Position numbers and translations under genes: made by a program
Shown: one piece after another, positions 16,149 through 28,412 of the stretch
Numbering within the stretch: the stretch's first letter is position 1
Layout: each line of letters opens with the position of its first letter
The notes under the pieces: generated by a model
The model's database searches: none
What the model saw: the letters and a program-made list of their open reading frames with translations, nothing else
Told to the model about the DNA's origin: nothing
Origin: an uncultured Acidimicrobiales bacterium
GTDB lineage: Bacteria; Actinomycetota; Acidimicrobiia; Acidimicrobiales; Aldehydirespiratoraceae
Assembly: GCA_951812975.1 (NCBI GenBank)
Contig: CATOTC010000001.1
Coordinates: 186,001 to 250,000 of the forward strand
Length of the DNA stretch: 64,000 nucleotides
Direction of reading: 5' to 3'

Positions 16149-16757
16149 GTGGGGACGGCGCACTATTTCGATCAAGACCCGACGGTGGCCTCTGAACCTT
16201 CGCAGGTCGAGATCAACCTTTCTGACCTGTCCGTGACACTCACATCAGACCGGGGAGTGTTCTCCTCCGATCGGCTTGATCCTGGTACAAAGTTGCTGCT
16301 GAGCGAGACTCCTCGGGTCTCAGACGACGCTGTGGCCCTCGACCTAGGCTGCGGCTGGGGTCCCATTGCCTGCGTCACTGCGCTGCGGACTGCGACGACT
16401 CGAGTCTGGGCTGTCGACACCAATACCCGGGCTCGCGCCCTCACCGAACTCAATGCCGAGGCGATAGGTGTCGGCGACCGCATCACTGTCGCGTCGCCCG
16501 CTGAGGTCCCAAAGAGCGTTCGCTTCGACCGAATCTTGTCCAACCCACCGATCCGGATCGGCAAACAGGCGTTGCATCAACTGCTTGAGACGTGGCTCAG
16601 CCGCTTGAACCGCGACGGCCGGGCCCATCTCGTCGTCCAGAAACACCTGGGCAGCGATTCTTTGAGTCGTTGGCTGACGGACCAAGGATTCCCGACAATT
16701 CGGTTGGTCAGCCGCTCGGGTTATCGCATACTCGAAGTCAACCCACGGGAGGACTAG
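16149..16757 (+). CDS. RsmC/RlmG-like SAM methyltransferase (small-domain MTS family)
   Basis: 202 residues, a single Rossmann methyltransferase domain. It has the SAM loop ALDLGCGWGP (about 63-72), an acidic ribose-binding VDTNTRARA strand end, and SNPPIRIG (about 130-137), the NPP(Y/F/I) motif of N-methyltransferases that act on exocyclic amines. RsmC and RlmG methylate guanine N2 in rRNA; this protein corresponds to the catalytic half only. It overlaps the next gene by one base (TAGTG), so the two plus-strand RNA methyltransferase genes form an operon inserted between def and priA. Confidence 0.82.
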   Translation: MGTAHYFDQDPTVASEPSQVEINLSDLSVTLTSDRGVFSSDRLDPGTKLLLSETPRVSDDAVALDLGCGWGPIACVTALRTATTRVWAVDTNTRARALTELNAEAIGVGDRITVASPAEVPKSVRFDRILSNPPIRIGKQALHQLLETWLSRLNRDGRAHLVVQKHLGSDSLSRWLTDQGFPTIRLVSRSGYRILEVNPRED

Positions 16758-17278
16758 TGGCACAACTCGACGGCACGGGCATGAAACGGCTTCACCGTTC
16801 GTGGCGCCAGCGCACCACAGGCCGTCTGGCGCTAATTCTCGACGGAGTGGCCAACCCATTCAACGTCGGGTCGATCGTTCGCACCGCGGCTGCGCAGCGC
16901 GTCGACCACCTGTGGATCGCCAAGGGCACCTCACCGGACCACGACAAAGTCGACAAGACCGCTCTCGGAAGCGCCCGTTACTTGAGTTGGACGGAGATCG
17001 ACTCAGGTCCTGCGGCTGTGACCGCGGCACGGGCCAACGGCTACCGGGTGATCGCAGTCGAGCTGACCAGTGATGCGTCGCCGCTGCACGACACCGATCT
17101 GTCCGGCGACATAGCTCTGGTGATCGGCCACGAGGACCGAGGCATCACGCCCGACACACTCGAAGTCTGCGACGACGTCGCCTTCATCCCCCAACTCGGC
17201 AAAGTCGGCTCGCTCAACGTGGCAATCGCAACCGCGATCGCCCTCTACGAGACCCGCCGCACCAACTGGACCGCCTGA
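16757..17278 (+). CDS. TrmH-type tRNA/rRNA 2'-O-methyltransferase
   Basis: 173 residues of SPOUT knot domain with motif 1 NPFNVGSIVRTAAA, motif 2 ALVIGHEDRGIT and motif 3 GSLNVAIATAIALYE. That is the compact SpoU form, resembling TrmH, which methylates G18 of tRNA. GTG 16757 is chosen because it overlaps the previous stop and has GGGAGG five bases upstream; the longer open frame to 16592 would overlap the preceding gene. It is the second SPOUT ribose methyltransferase of the window, more compact than the one at 8071-8868. Confidence 0.85.
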   Translation: MAQLDGTGMKRLHRSWRQRTTGRLALILDGVANPFNVGSIVRTAAAQRVDHLWIAKGTSPDHDKVDKTALGSARYLSWTEIDSGPAAVTAARANGYRVIAVELTSDASPLHDTDLSGDIALVIGHEDRGITPDTLEVCDDVAFIPQLGKVGSLNVAIATAIALYETRRTNWTA

Positions 17279-17424
17279 CCGAACCGCAAACCACGCAAGC
17301 CTTAAACGTCTCCGCACACGACACAACGGTGGCCAATACCTGAATAACCAACACCACAAGCTCCACGAAAGACCGCCACACGAATATCAGGCTGCTGGTT
17401 CAGCTTGGATTGGTCCAGCGGTCA

Positions 17425-19191
17425 TCACACTCGCAGGGGGTCTACCTCTATTCGCAGACGACTGTCGGGGCGGGGGGTGGCTTCAAGGGAGTTGAGCAGC
17501 GGCTCACGGGTGTCGGCCTGCAACAACCAGCGGTCGTTGGAGGGGCCGAGGACTCGAACCCCGGCCGGATGACCCAGCGCGCCGATGAACTCTGAGGCGC
17601 CTGCACCGGAGACCAGGACCTGCGCTCCGTAGGGCGCTATCCCCAAAGATCTGCGCCGATCGCGCTCCGCGACCGCCACGATCGACGGGTCGGCGCGCGA
17701 CACGGCACGCACAACCTCATGGTCCGGTTGGCGGGTCTGCAGCACGAGGCGCCCAGCGGAGTCCCGCGGTCCCAACAGGCGGGCAGCCCGTGCCAACAAC
17801 GCCATCGTCTGTTCTACGGCTCTCTGGCGGGACGCAAGAAGTTCTTGATCAAGGTCCAAGAACACGACAACGTCGGCCGCGTCGAGGCGGTGCAGCACCG
17901 CCTCGGTTCCAATCACCACTCGGCTCGCCGGTTCTGCCACAGACGACGCGGTGACCTCGTCGACTGCCTCGCCGACAAGAGCCTCCAATTCTTCTCTGGC
18001 CCGTGTAACCCCTGCTCGGAGATTCTTCAAACGGGTGTCTCCGCAAAGCGCGCATACCGGCGGGCGCACCTCGCTGCCGTCAGGTGAACGAAGCTCGGAG
18101 TCTTCGAGCACCATCGGCGAGGTGCCGTCGACGGTGCGCACCAGTTCACCACACGCCGCGCAGGCGAGAAGCCGCGAACGTCCCTTGCGATTCAGCACAC
18201 AGACGACTCGACTCTGGCCGCGGAGCAGGCCGACAACACCCTCGGCGAAGAGACCCACCTTCGCGGGGTCCTCGGTGCGACGATCGAACACTTCCACCCG
18301 CGGCCACCCCGATCTCTCCGCGGCACGGTCAGGCCGAAGCAGCGGACCGGAGCGCAGAGCCTCAAGCGACGGCACCGGAGAACTGAGCACGACCGGCACG
18401 CCGCGGCGGCGGCCTCGCTCCAGACCGGCCTCTCGAGCGTTCCACGCAGGTGTCGACTGCTCGGTGTGAGACTCATCGTGCTCGTCGAAGACCACCACCC
18501 CCGAAAGCCGCGGCATGGGCATCCAGACCGCCGACCGAGTCCCGACCACCGTGGCGCCGGCGGCGGCCACAGACCACTCCTGAACCCCCAGAGCGATCTT
18601 GACGCCGGCACGGCGCAAGGCGATCGCCAAACGGCGAGCCCGCGCAGAGTCTGCGAGCAGCAGCAACGCGTCGCCCCCTCTGCAAGCTTCCATAGCCAAC
18701 GACACATCATCGCTGCTCGGCGGGGTCCTAACCAATGCAACACCGCGTTCTCGAGCCAGTTCGAAAGCCTGCGAGAACACATCCGCGGGGCCCGACGGCA
18801 CAGGCTCGCGGCTCGTCCCCCGCGGCACTCCAGCGAGCATCGTCGGGGGTGAGGCAGCGCGCAGGAACTTCACCCTGCTGCCGGCCCAACGCCACGCCGC
18901 CCAGGCCGCCAGGTCCAGCATCTCGGAGTCGGGCCCAACACCGCGCAAGGTTCTCAGCGGGGCCAACTCCACCCCCTGGGGCGGTTCAACATCGAGGGCG
19001 CACACCCAGGCGCCCACCCGCCGACCCGCTAGAGACACCCGCACCATCGAACCGACGCTCAGCCGGTCCGCGCGACCATCGCGGTGCCACGCTTCGGGAA
19101 CGTAATAGTCGAACTCCCTATTGATCCCCAACACATCGGGAACAACCCGCACGACCTTGCGGTCGGGACCTCCCGAGTTCAACTTCGGCAA
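17425..19191 (-). CDS. priA: PriA-like primosomal protein without helicase Walker A
   Basis: 588 residues. The N-terminal DNA-binding domain opens VVRVVPDVLGINREFDYYVP. The helicase core is degenerate: where PriA has a GxxGSGKT loop this protein has RTPPSSDDVSLAM, and the DEEH-type box reads VVFDEHDESHTEQ. Two CxxC pairs (CAACGELV, CALCGDTRL) remain of the zinc-binding insert. Loss of the ATPase site is typical of actinobacterial PriA, which probably acts as a fork-binding scaffold. TTG 19191 has GAGGA six bases upstream, overlapping the metK stop. Confidence 0.88.
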   Translation of the reverse strand: MPKLNSGGPDRKVVRVVPDVLGINREFDYYVPEAWHRDGRADRLSVGSMVRVSLAGRRVGAWVCALDVEPPQGVELAPLRTLRGVGPDSEMLDLAAWAAWRWAGSRVKFLRAASPPTMLAGVPRGTSREPVPSGPADVFSQAFELARERGVALVRTPPSSDDVSLAMEACRGGDALLLLADSARARRLAIALRRAGVKIALGVQEWSVAAAGATVVGTRSAVWMPMPRLSGVVVFDEHDESHTEQSTPAWNAREAGLERGRRRGVPVVLSSPVPSLEALRSGPLLRPDRAAERSGWPRVEVFDRRTEDPAKVGLFAEGVVGLLRGQSRVVCVLNRKGRSRLLACAACGELVRTVDGTSPMVLEDSELRSPDGSEVRPPVCALCGDTRLKNLRAGVTRAREELEALVGEAVDEVTASSVAEPASRVVIGTEAVLHRLDAADVVVFLDLDQELLASRQRAVEQTMALLARAARLLGPRDSAGRLVLQTRQPDHEVVRAVSRADPSIVAVAERDRRRSLGIAPYGAQVLVSGAGASEFIGALGHPAGVRVLGPSNDRWLLQADTREPLLNSLEATPRPDSRLRIEVDPLRV

Positions 19192-19199
19192 GCGGATCC

Positions 19200-20402
19200 T
19201 CAGAGTCCCAGTGCCGAGACGAGGTCGTCGACCCGGTTCGTCTGCTCCCAGGGGAACAGGCCGTTGTCGCTCGAACGGCCGAAGTGCCCGTATGCGGCGG
19301 TCTTGCGGTAGATCGGACGACGGAGGTCGAGATCACGAAGGATCGCCGCTGGACGGAGATCGAATATGTCGTCGATGGCTGCGTCGATGGCAGCCTTTTC
19401 AACAATCTCCGTGCCGAAGGTGTCGACAAGGATCGAAACGGGGCGAGCCATGCCGATGGCATAGGCGACCTGAACCTCACAGCGGCTTGCTGCTCCCGAG
19501 GCGACCAGGTTCTTTGCCACCCAGCGGGCCGCGTACGCAGCCGAACGGTCGACCTTCGAAGGATCCTTGCCTGAGAATGCGCCACCGCCGTGGCGAGCCA
19601 TTCCGCCGTACGTGTCGACGATGATCTTGCGTCCGGTGAGTCCACAGTCCCCCACCGGGCCACCGATCACGAAACGGCCCGTCGGGTTGACATAGACGTC
19701 GTAGTTGTCGCCCGCGAACTCCGCGGGAATGACCGGAGCAATTACGTGCTCGATCAGGTCGGGCCGAATCATCGAGTCTCGGTCGATGCCGTCATTGTGT
19801 TGGGTGGAGACCAGGACAGTCTTGAGCCGAACAGGTTTGCTGCCCTCATACTCGAAAGTCACCTGGGTCTTGGCATCCGGGCGGAGATAGGGAATCGTGC
19901 CGGCCTTGCGAACCTCGGCGTGGCGCTCGGCCATCCGATGGGCGAGGTGGATGGGCAACGGCATCAGTTCGGTGGTCTCATCGCAGGCGTAGCCGAACAT
20001 CATTCCCTGATCGCCGGCTCCCTGCATGTCGAGTGCGTCTTTTTCTCCGGCAATACCGGAACGGACCTCTTCCGATGCGGTGAGTCCTAAAAAGATGTCC
20101 GGCGACTGGTCGTCGATCGTGACCATCACCCCGCAGGTGTTGCCGTCGTAACCGAAGGCTTCACGGTCGTAGCCGATCTCCTTGATCGTCTCGCGTACCG
20201 TGCCGGCAATATCCACATAGGCATCGGTGGTGATCTCACCGGCCACGATCGCAAGTCCAGTAGTCACCATGGTTTCGCAGGCCACACGACTCATTTCATC
20301 CTGGGCCAGCATGGCATCGAGAATCGAGTCTGAAATCTGATCTGCCATCTTGTCTGGATGGCCCTCGGTCACGCTCTCAGAGGTGAAGGTCCAGCGAGTC
20401 AC
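19200..20402 (-). CDS. metK: S-adenosylmethionine synthase
   Basis: 400 residues. It makes SAM from ATP and methionine in the cytoplasm. Family signatures [16 protein letters not shown] and [16 protein letters not shown] are both intact, as is the N-terminal [19 protein letters not shown] 20402 overlaps the coaBC stop (GTGA). The neighbours rpoZ, coaBC, metK and priA are in standard actinobacterial order. SAM from this enzyme feeds the methyltransferases and QueA encoded nearby. Confidence 0.98.
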   Translation of the reverse strand: MTRWTFTSESVTEGHPDKMADQISDSILDAMLAQDEMSRVACETMVTTGLAIVAGEITTDAYVDIAGTVRETIKEIGYDREAFGYDGNTCGVMVTIDDQSPDIFLGLTASEEVRSGIAGEKDALDMQGAGDQGMMFGYACDETTELMPLPIHLAHRMAERHAEVRKAGTIPYLRPDAKTQVTFEYEGSKPVRLKTVLVSTQHNDGIDRDSMIRPDLIEHVIAPVIPAEFAGDNYDVYVNPTGRFVIGGPVGDCGLTGRKIIVDTYGGMARHGGGAFSGKDPSKVDRSAAYAARWVAKNLVASGAASRCEVQVAYAIGMARPVSILVDTFGTEIVEKAAIDAAIDDIFDLRPAAILRDLDLRRPIYRKTAAYGHFGRSSDNGLFPWEQTNRVDDLVSALGL

Positions 20403-21637
20403 GCTTGCTCCTGTGAATTGTCGAGTCGGTTAAGGGTTTCAACTGCGGCATCAAGCACGACACGGGCCACCTCGCCCTTGCTGCACAGCGGAAGGTGCTG
20501 CCGGACTCCGTCCGCCCGTAGCACTACAACCTCATTGGTCTCATGCTCAAATCCGACACCGGGTTTGGACACGTCGTTCGCCACGATTATGTCTAGGTTC
20601 TTGCGGTCGAGCTTTGCTGCCGCGTTGCTTTCGACGTTGTCGGTTTCGGCAGCGAATCCGACCAGGACCTGGCCATCGGGTTTGGCGGCACCCAGAAACG
20701 CAAGGATGTCGGCCGTGGGCTCGAACTCGACACTGAGGATCCCCTCGTCCTTCTTGAGCTTGCGATCCACTGCTCTGTGTGGCCGGAAGTCGGCGACCGC
20801 TGCGGCCATCACGACCACATCAGCTTCGGGTGCCTCAGCGGTGCAAGCACGATGCATCTCCTCGGCCGTGGACACATCCACAATGCGAACACCGCCGGGG
20901 GCACCTGCCGCGTTGGTTGTGATCAACACAACCTCAGCACCTCGTTGCGCCGCGTTCCGGGCCAGGGCATGGCCTTGTCTGCCCGAGGACCGGTTGCCCA
21001 CGAAGCGGACCGCATCAATGGGCTCTCGAGTCCCGCCGGCAGTGACCAGCACCCGCCTTCCAGCGAGATCATTCTGGCCCCCAAGATCGTTCGGGGCCAG
21101 CAGGCTCTCGACAGCAGCCACAATCGATGCCGGCTCGGCGAGTCGCCCGAAGCCGAAGTCTCCTCCAGCGAGTCGGCCGCTCTCTGGATCAACGACATGC
21201 ACGCCACGGCCGCGCAGCACCTCAAGGTTCTCCTGCACAGACACCTGTTCCCACATTTCGGTGTGCATCGCCGGGCAGATCATCAGTGGTGCCCGGGTGG
21301 CAAGAATCGTGGCCGTCAAGAGATCAGCCGAGCGTCCGGTGCGAATATCGGAAATGACCCTCGCCGTCGCCGGAGCCACCAGCACCAAGTCTGCATTCTG
21401 ACCCATGACGGTGTGTGGAATCGGACTCGAAGGATCGTTGAACAAAGAAGTACGCGCCGGTTCGCTGGCCAACGCCGAGAATGTGGCCTCACCGACCATC
21501 TTCAGGGCGCCTGCAGTCAGTACCGGCGTGACATGCGCACCAGCGTCAACTAGACGACGACAGATCTCAACCGCCTTGTAGGCGGCGATTCCGCCAGTCA
21601 CACCAAGGATGATGCGTCGACCCGAGAGCGTGGTCAT
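20399..21637 (-). CDS. coaBC: Bifunctional phosphopantothenoylcysteine decarboxylase / phosphopantothenate-cysteine ligase
   Basis: 412 residues covering two steps of coenzyme A synthesis. The N-terminal flavin-dependent CoaC half (about 1-185) has [18 protein letters not shown] and CPAMHTEMW, the actinobacterial form of the substrate-clamp motif. The C-terminal CoaB half begins with [26 protein letters not shown] (split here across several motifs) and ends with [20 protein letters not shown] 21637 follows rpoZ by 27 bases. Confidence 0.95.
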   Translation of the reverse strand: MTTLSGRRIILGVTGGIAAYKAVEICRRLVDAGAHVTPVLTAGALKMVGEATFSALASEPARTSLFNDPSSPIPHTVMGQNADLVLVAPATARVISDIRTGRSADLLTATILATRAPLMICPAMHTEMWEQVSVQENLEVLRGRGVHVVDPESGRLAGGDFGFGRLAEPASIVAAVESLLAPNDLGGQNDLAGRRVLVTAGGTREPIDAVRFVGNRSSGRQGHALARNAAQRGAEVVLITTNAAGAPGGVRIVDVSTAEEMHRACTAEAPEADVVVMAAAVADFRPHRAVDRKLKKDEGILSVEFEPTADILAFLGAAKPDGQVLVGFAAETDNVESNAAAKLDRKNLDIIVANDVSKPGVGFEHETNEVVVLRADGVRQHLPLCSKGEVARVVLDAAVETLNRLDNSQEQA

Positions 21638-21672
21638 GTGCCAGACACCGCCCTGTTGCTCGGGTCAGGCAC
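21638..21672. repeat. Inverted repeat between rpoZ stop and coaBC start
   Basis: GTGCC and GAC pair with GTC and GGCAC across a 17-base loop with one mismatch per arm, overlapping the rpoZ stop. It may affect translation of coaBC or mRNA ends. No T tract. Confidence 0.3.
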
Positions 21673-21973
21673 CCACAAAGTCCGCAGCGGCTCCACCTTC
21701 GGCTTCTGCTTCTGCTTCGGCTTCCGGGTCGACGTCAACGGCGATGATCTTGTCCGCAGCGATTTCCTCGAAGGCGATCGACAACGGCTTGCTGGCCGTG
21801 GACGCAACCTGGGGAGGTATCGACGCTCCCATGCCTCGGCCGAGTTGCCCCACATAGTTCGTGATTTCGCGGCTCCGCATGGCAGAGAGCGTGACGAGTC
21901 GGAACTTGGAGCCGACATCGTCGAGAAGACCCTCAATCGAAGGATTCATCATCGTGTCGTAACCGTGAGCCAT
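21665..21973 (-). CDS. rpoZ: RNA polymerase omega subunit
   Basis: 102 residues. Omega assists assembly of the beta' subunit. The core MNPSIEGLLDDVGSKFRLVTLSAMRSREI is conserved. The C-terminus carries an EAEAEAEAE tail encoded by a six-base microsatellite-like repeat (GCTTCT/GCTTCG on the plus strand, about 21700-21724). ATG 21973 is selected over an upstream start because GGGAGAAGG lies just before it and homology starts there. Gene order mihF-gmk-rpoZ-coaBC is standard. Confidence 0.95.
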   Translation of the reverse strand: MAHGYDTMMNPSIEGLLDDVGSKFRLVTLSAMRSREITNYVGQLGRGMGASIPPQVASTASKPLSIAFEEIAADKIIAVDVDPEAEAEAEAEGGAAADFVGA

Positions 21974-22052
21974 AGTGCCTTCTCCCGAGACGTCGACGAA
22001 CCGTGTCGTCAGCCGCATGGTGTTCAACCGACCTACAAGCGTAGCAGCGGCA

Positions 22053-22610
22053 CTAGCTCCCGCGACGCTCGCGAATCAACGCTTCCAACTCTTCGAGCGC
22101 CCGATCGAGGTCGCCGTTGATCAATATCTTCGCGCCGAGTTCCCGCGCTGTGGCCAACTCGGTGTCGGCGCAGGCCAAGCGGTCTTCAATCTTGTCCGGG
22201 GGGTCGCCGCGGCCGACCAAGCGAGCCCGCTGGGCTTCACGGGAAGGAGCATCGACGAAAACCAACAGCGCGTCGGGAAAGTGCTCACGAATCTGTTTGG
22301 CTCCATAGACGTCGATCTCATAGACCAGATCATGGCCCGGGGGTGGCTGCACAACCGGTGTGCCCTGGCGGTAGTCCAGGAAGTCCACCCACTCGAGGAA
22401 TCCGCCGGCCTCCATGTGTCTGTCAAAGAACTCCCTGTTCGTGAAGTGGTAAGCCTCCATCGACTCGCCGGGGCGCCGGGCGCGGGTCGTCCAGCTACGC
22501 GAGAGCCAGAGCCTGTGGTCCCGGTCCAACAACCGGGCCACCAGCGTACCTTTCCCAACCCCACCCGGGCCGGAGATGACAACAACCAACTGGTCTGAGG
22601 CCGCAATCAC
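22053..22610 (-). CDS. gmk: Guanylate kinase
   Basis: 185 residues. It phosphorylates GMP to GDP with ATP. The P-loop is GPGGVGKGT (about 14-22), with a Gly where Ser is usual. The GMP-binding region is SRSWTTRARRPGE...YHFTNREFF, and the lid has the conserved arginines around RLVGRG. Start GTG 22610, 32 bases after mihF. There is no strong ribosome-binding site; a GAGG lies 13 bases upstream. Confidence 0.95.
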   Translation of the reverse strand: MIAASDQLVVVISGPGGVGKGTLVARLLDRDHRLWLSRSWTTRARRPGESMEAYHFTNREFFDRHMEAGGFLEWVDFLDYRQGTPVVQPPPGHDLVYEIDVYGAKQIREHFPDALLVFVDAPSREAQRARLVGRGDPPDKIEDRLACADTELATARELGAKILINGDLDRALEELEALIRERRGS

Positions 22611-22642
22611 AGTCGATCAACCAGCCTCATAGCAGAATCTGG

Positions 22643-22957
22643 TCAGCCGAACCTTTCCAGAAGTTCAGCCCTCTGCTTCTGGCCGAGACCCCGAAGACGG
22701 CGGTTCTCCGCGATACCGATGTCTTCCATGGCACGCCGGGCCTTGACCTTCCCTACTCCGGGAAGCGACTCGATCACAGCCAACGTCTTCGTCTTTGCAA
22801 CGATTTCGTCTGAGTCGGCTTTCTCAAGAACCTCAGCGAGAGTCAAAGATCGCATCTTCAACAACTGCTTCAACTCTCTACGGGCCTTTCGCGCTTCGGT
22901 TGCCTTTGCAAGTGCTGCGGCTCGCGCTTCGTCTGACAACTTTGGAGGGTTAGACAT
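22643..22957 (-). CDS. mihF: Actinobacterial integration host factor MihF
   Basis: 104 residues. A nucleoid-associated DNA-binding protein found only in actinobacteria, unrelated to IHF alpha/beta. A long basic helix (EARAAALAKATEARKARREL) leads to a helix-two-turn-helix, and the non-specific DNA-binding ESLPGVGKVKARRAMEDIGI is intact. ATG 22957 is preferred over an in-frame start 36 bases upstream because family homology starts here and a full promoter ends seven bases before it. The gene marks the window as actinobacterial. Confidence 0.95.
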   Translation of the reverse strand: MSNPPKLSDEARAAALAKATEARKARRELKQLLKMRSLTLAEVLEKADSDEIVAKTKTLAVIESLPGVGKVKARRAMEDIGIAENRRLRGLGQKQRAELLERFG

Positions 22958-22964
22958 GACAGAA

Positions 22965-22993
22965 ACACTAGAGCGCGAGCGAAACGAAGGCAA
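22965..22993 (-). promoter_or_regulatory. Promoter of mihF-gmk-rpoZ (leaderless)
   Basis: TTGCCT (22988-22993), a 17-base spacer and TAGTGT (22965-22970) on the minus strand, with the mihF ATG seven bases downstream. This is the most complete promoter in the window and predicts transcription starting at or next to the A of ATG. It separates mihF from the pyr operon. Confidence 0.65.
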
Positions 22994-23009
22994 TTACCCT
23001 CGTCGATAC

Positions 23010-23924
23010 TTAGTCGTGCGCCGCGCCGATGAGTTCGGCGAGTTGCGTGACGCCATGACGTTTGCACCACTGTTCAAACTCGTCGAGGATCCGTCGCGGC
23101 GCCCGAGGATCAGCGAACGTGGCAGTGCCGACCTCCACCGCCGAGGCACCGGCCAACAGGAACTCGGCCACGTCAACCCCGCTGGCAACGCCGCCGACGC
23201 CAACGATCGGCAGAGCTGGAATCGCCTCGTGGACGTCATATACCGCCCTCACCGCCACGGGGCGCATCGCTGCTCCCGACAGGCCTCCCCGCTTAGCTCC
23301 CAGCACGGGGCGGCGGGTCTCGGGGTCTATCACCATCGCCAGCAGGGTGTTGGTCAAGACGACGGCCTCAGCACCGGCGGACTGCGCGGCCGCGGCGATC
23401 TCGGCGATGTCCGGGGCGTTGGGACTGAGCTTGGCCCAACGGGGCCGGCCGCATCGGTTGGTGACCTCGATCACTTCGCTTGTTGCCTGGGCACTGTGGG
23501 AGAACATGCGGCTGCGGTCTTCGAGATTGGGACACGACACGTTGACTTCGACCGCGACCACACACCGAGGTGCCACCGACAGCGCCTCGGCTGCCTGACG
23601 GTACTCGTCGACGGTGTTTCCCCAGATGCTGGCCACGACGGTGGCGCCTGCGGTCTCCAGCGCCGGCAGTTCATGTTCGAGCCAGTGCGACAATCCGGGT
23701 CCCTGGAGTCCGACGCTGTTGATCATCCCGGCGGGGGTCGGGTGAACCCGCGGCGCGGGATTGCCCTCCCACGGTGTCGCCTTCATTGACTTGACCACTA
23801 TTGCAGCGAGTTCGCTGGGGCGAAGGTAACGCGCGAACTCCGCGCCGTAACCGACCGTGCCTGAGGCGGTCAACACGGGCGCTTTGAGATTCACTGAGCC
23901 CACCGAGGTCGTAATGTCGGTCAT
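23010..23924 (-). CDS. pyrD: Dihydroorotate dehydrogenase, class 1B catalytic subunit
   Basis: 304 residues, FMN-dependent, oxidising dihydroorotate to orotate. Class 1B marks are LKAPVLTASGTVGYG, EGNPAPRVHPTPAGMINSVGLQ, the catalytic cysteine in VNVSCPNLE, and GVGGVASGVDVAEFLLAGA. Class 1B enzymes normally work with an iron-sulfur/FAD partner PyrK to pass electrons to NAD; no pyrK is adjacent. The gene occupies the place where most actinobacteria have pyrF, between carB and mihF. ATG 23924 has GGAGTGAG just upstream, inside a short tandem repeat. Confidence 0.93.
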   Translation of the reverse strand: MTDITTSVGSVNLKAPVLTASGTVGYGAEFARYLRPSELAAIVVKSMKATPWEGNPAPRVHPTPAGMINSVGLQGPGLSHWLEHELPALETAGATVVASIWGNTVDEYRQAAEALSVAPRCVVAVEVNVSCPNLEDRSRMFSHSAQATSEVIEVTNRCGRPRWAKLSPNAPDIAEIAAAAQSAGAEAVVLTNTLLAMVIDPETRRPVLGAKRGGLSGAAMRPVAVRAVYDVHEAIPALPIVGVGGVASGVDVAEFLLAGASAVEVGTATFADPRAPRRILDEFEQWCKRHGVTQLAELIGAAHD

Positions 23925-23934
23925 CGCTCACTCC

Positions 23935-23955
23935 GGTGCTCACCCACTGCTGTGC

Positions 23956-23966
<11 letters not shown>
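23935..23966. repeat. Two imperfect 16-base tandem repeats at the carB/pyrD junction
   Basis: On the minus strand GCAATGAGTGAGCACA and GCAGTGGGTGAGCACC are adjacent (13 of 16 identical). A decayed third unit carries the pyrD ribosome-binding site and ATG, and the carB stop lies in the first unit. Confidence 0.75.
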
Positions 23967-27311
<3,345 letters not shown>

Positions 27312-27312
<1 letters not shown>

Positions 27313-28412
27313 TATGCAACCGAACCTGTCGTGTCCATGAGCCGCTCGAAATCCTTGAACAGGTAGCGGCTGTCGTGGGGCCCTGGCCCGGCTTCAGGGT
27401 GGTACTGCACGCTGAACACCGGAAAGTCCCTGTGGAACATCCCCTCGAGAGCGCCGTCGTTGAGGCACACATGCGTCTCCACCACGTTGGGAACAGAGCC
27501 GGTCTCCACTGCGAAGTTGTGGTTCTGGCTGGTGATCTCGACCTTGCCGCTGCGAAGGTCCTTGACCGGAACGTTGCCACCGTGGTGGCCGAACTTCATC
27601 TTGAACGTTCTGCCGCCCAGCGCCAGTGACAGGACTTGGTGCCCGAGGCAGATCCCGAAGATCGGCACGCGACCGATCAGTTTCAGAAGTTCGTCGACGA
27701 TTGAGCCGGCCATCTGCGGATCACCCGGGCCGTTGGACAGGAAGACCCCGTCGGGACCCTCGGCGAGCACATCGGCCGCGGGCGTGTCCGCGGGCACGAC
27801 CGTCACCGTTGCCATGGCCGACAGATGACGCAGCATCGTGGACTTGATGCCCAGGTCGTAGGCCACAACCCTGCGCGGCTCACTCCCGACCGTGTAGGGC
27901 TTGTCGGTGGACACCAGCCCCACCAGGTCGACCCCGCTCGTTGTCGGGTCTGACTTCGCCGCGGCTTGCAGTTCGGATGGTTCTGTGACGCCGAACGCGC
28001 CGGGCATCGCCCCGAAGTCGCGGATATGGCGGGTGAGCCGCCGGGTGTCGACCCCCGCGATGCCGGCGACATTGTGGGTTCGAAGAAAGGCGTCGAGATC
28101 ACCCTCCGAACGCCAACTGCTGTGCCGACGGGCCAGATCGCGGATGATGACACCGCGACAGAACGGCCTGCGGGCCTCATTGTCGGTGGCGTTCACTCCG
28201 TAGTTGCCGATGTGCGGGTAGGTGAAAGTGATGATCTGTCCCGCGTAGGAAGGATCGGTGATCACCTCCTGGTAACCGGACAGAACCGTGTTGAAAACGA
28301 CCTCGCCCGAAGCGACGCCGTCGTTCGGGTCAGCACCGATACCCTCGCCTTCGAACACTTCCCCGTCCGCCAGCACCAGCCGATACGGGCGAATCGGGCC
28401 GGAACCGCTCAT
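27312..28412 (-). CDS. carA: Carbamoyl-phosphate synthase small subunit (glutaminase)
   Basis: 366 residues. It hydrolyses glutamine and channels ammonia to CarB. The N-terminal CPSase small-chain domain ([18 protein letters not shown]) is followed by a class I glutamine amidotransferase with nucleophile [10 protein letters not shown] and the His/Glu pair in [16 protein letters not shown] 28412 overlaps the pyrC stop (ATGA); the frame is open further upstream but homology is not. It is part of the tightly overlapped pyrR-pyrB-pyrC-carA-carB run. Confidence 0.97.

Noticed and set aside
17279..17424. Possible tRNA or small RNA between trmH and priA
   Set aside because: No cloverleaf, no conserved T-loop sequence and no terminator; it reads as an ordinary convergent gap.
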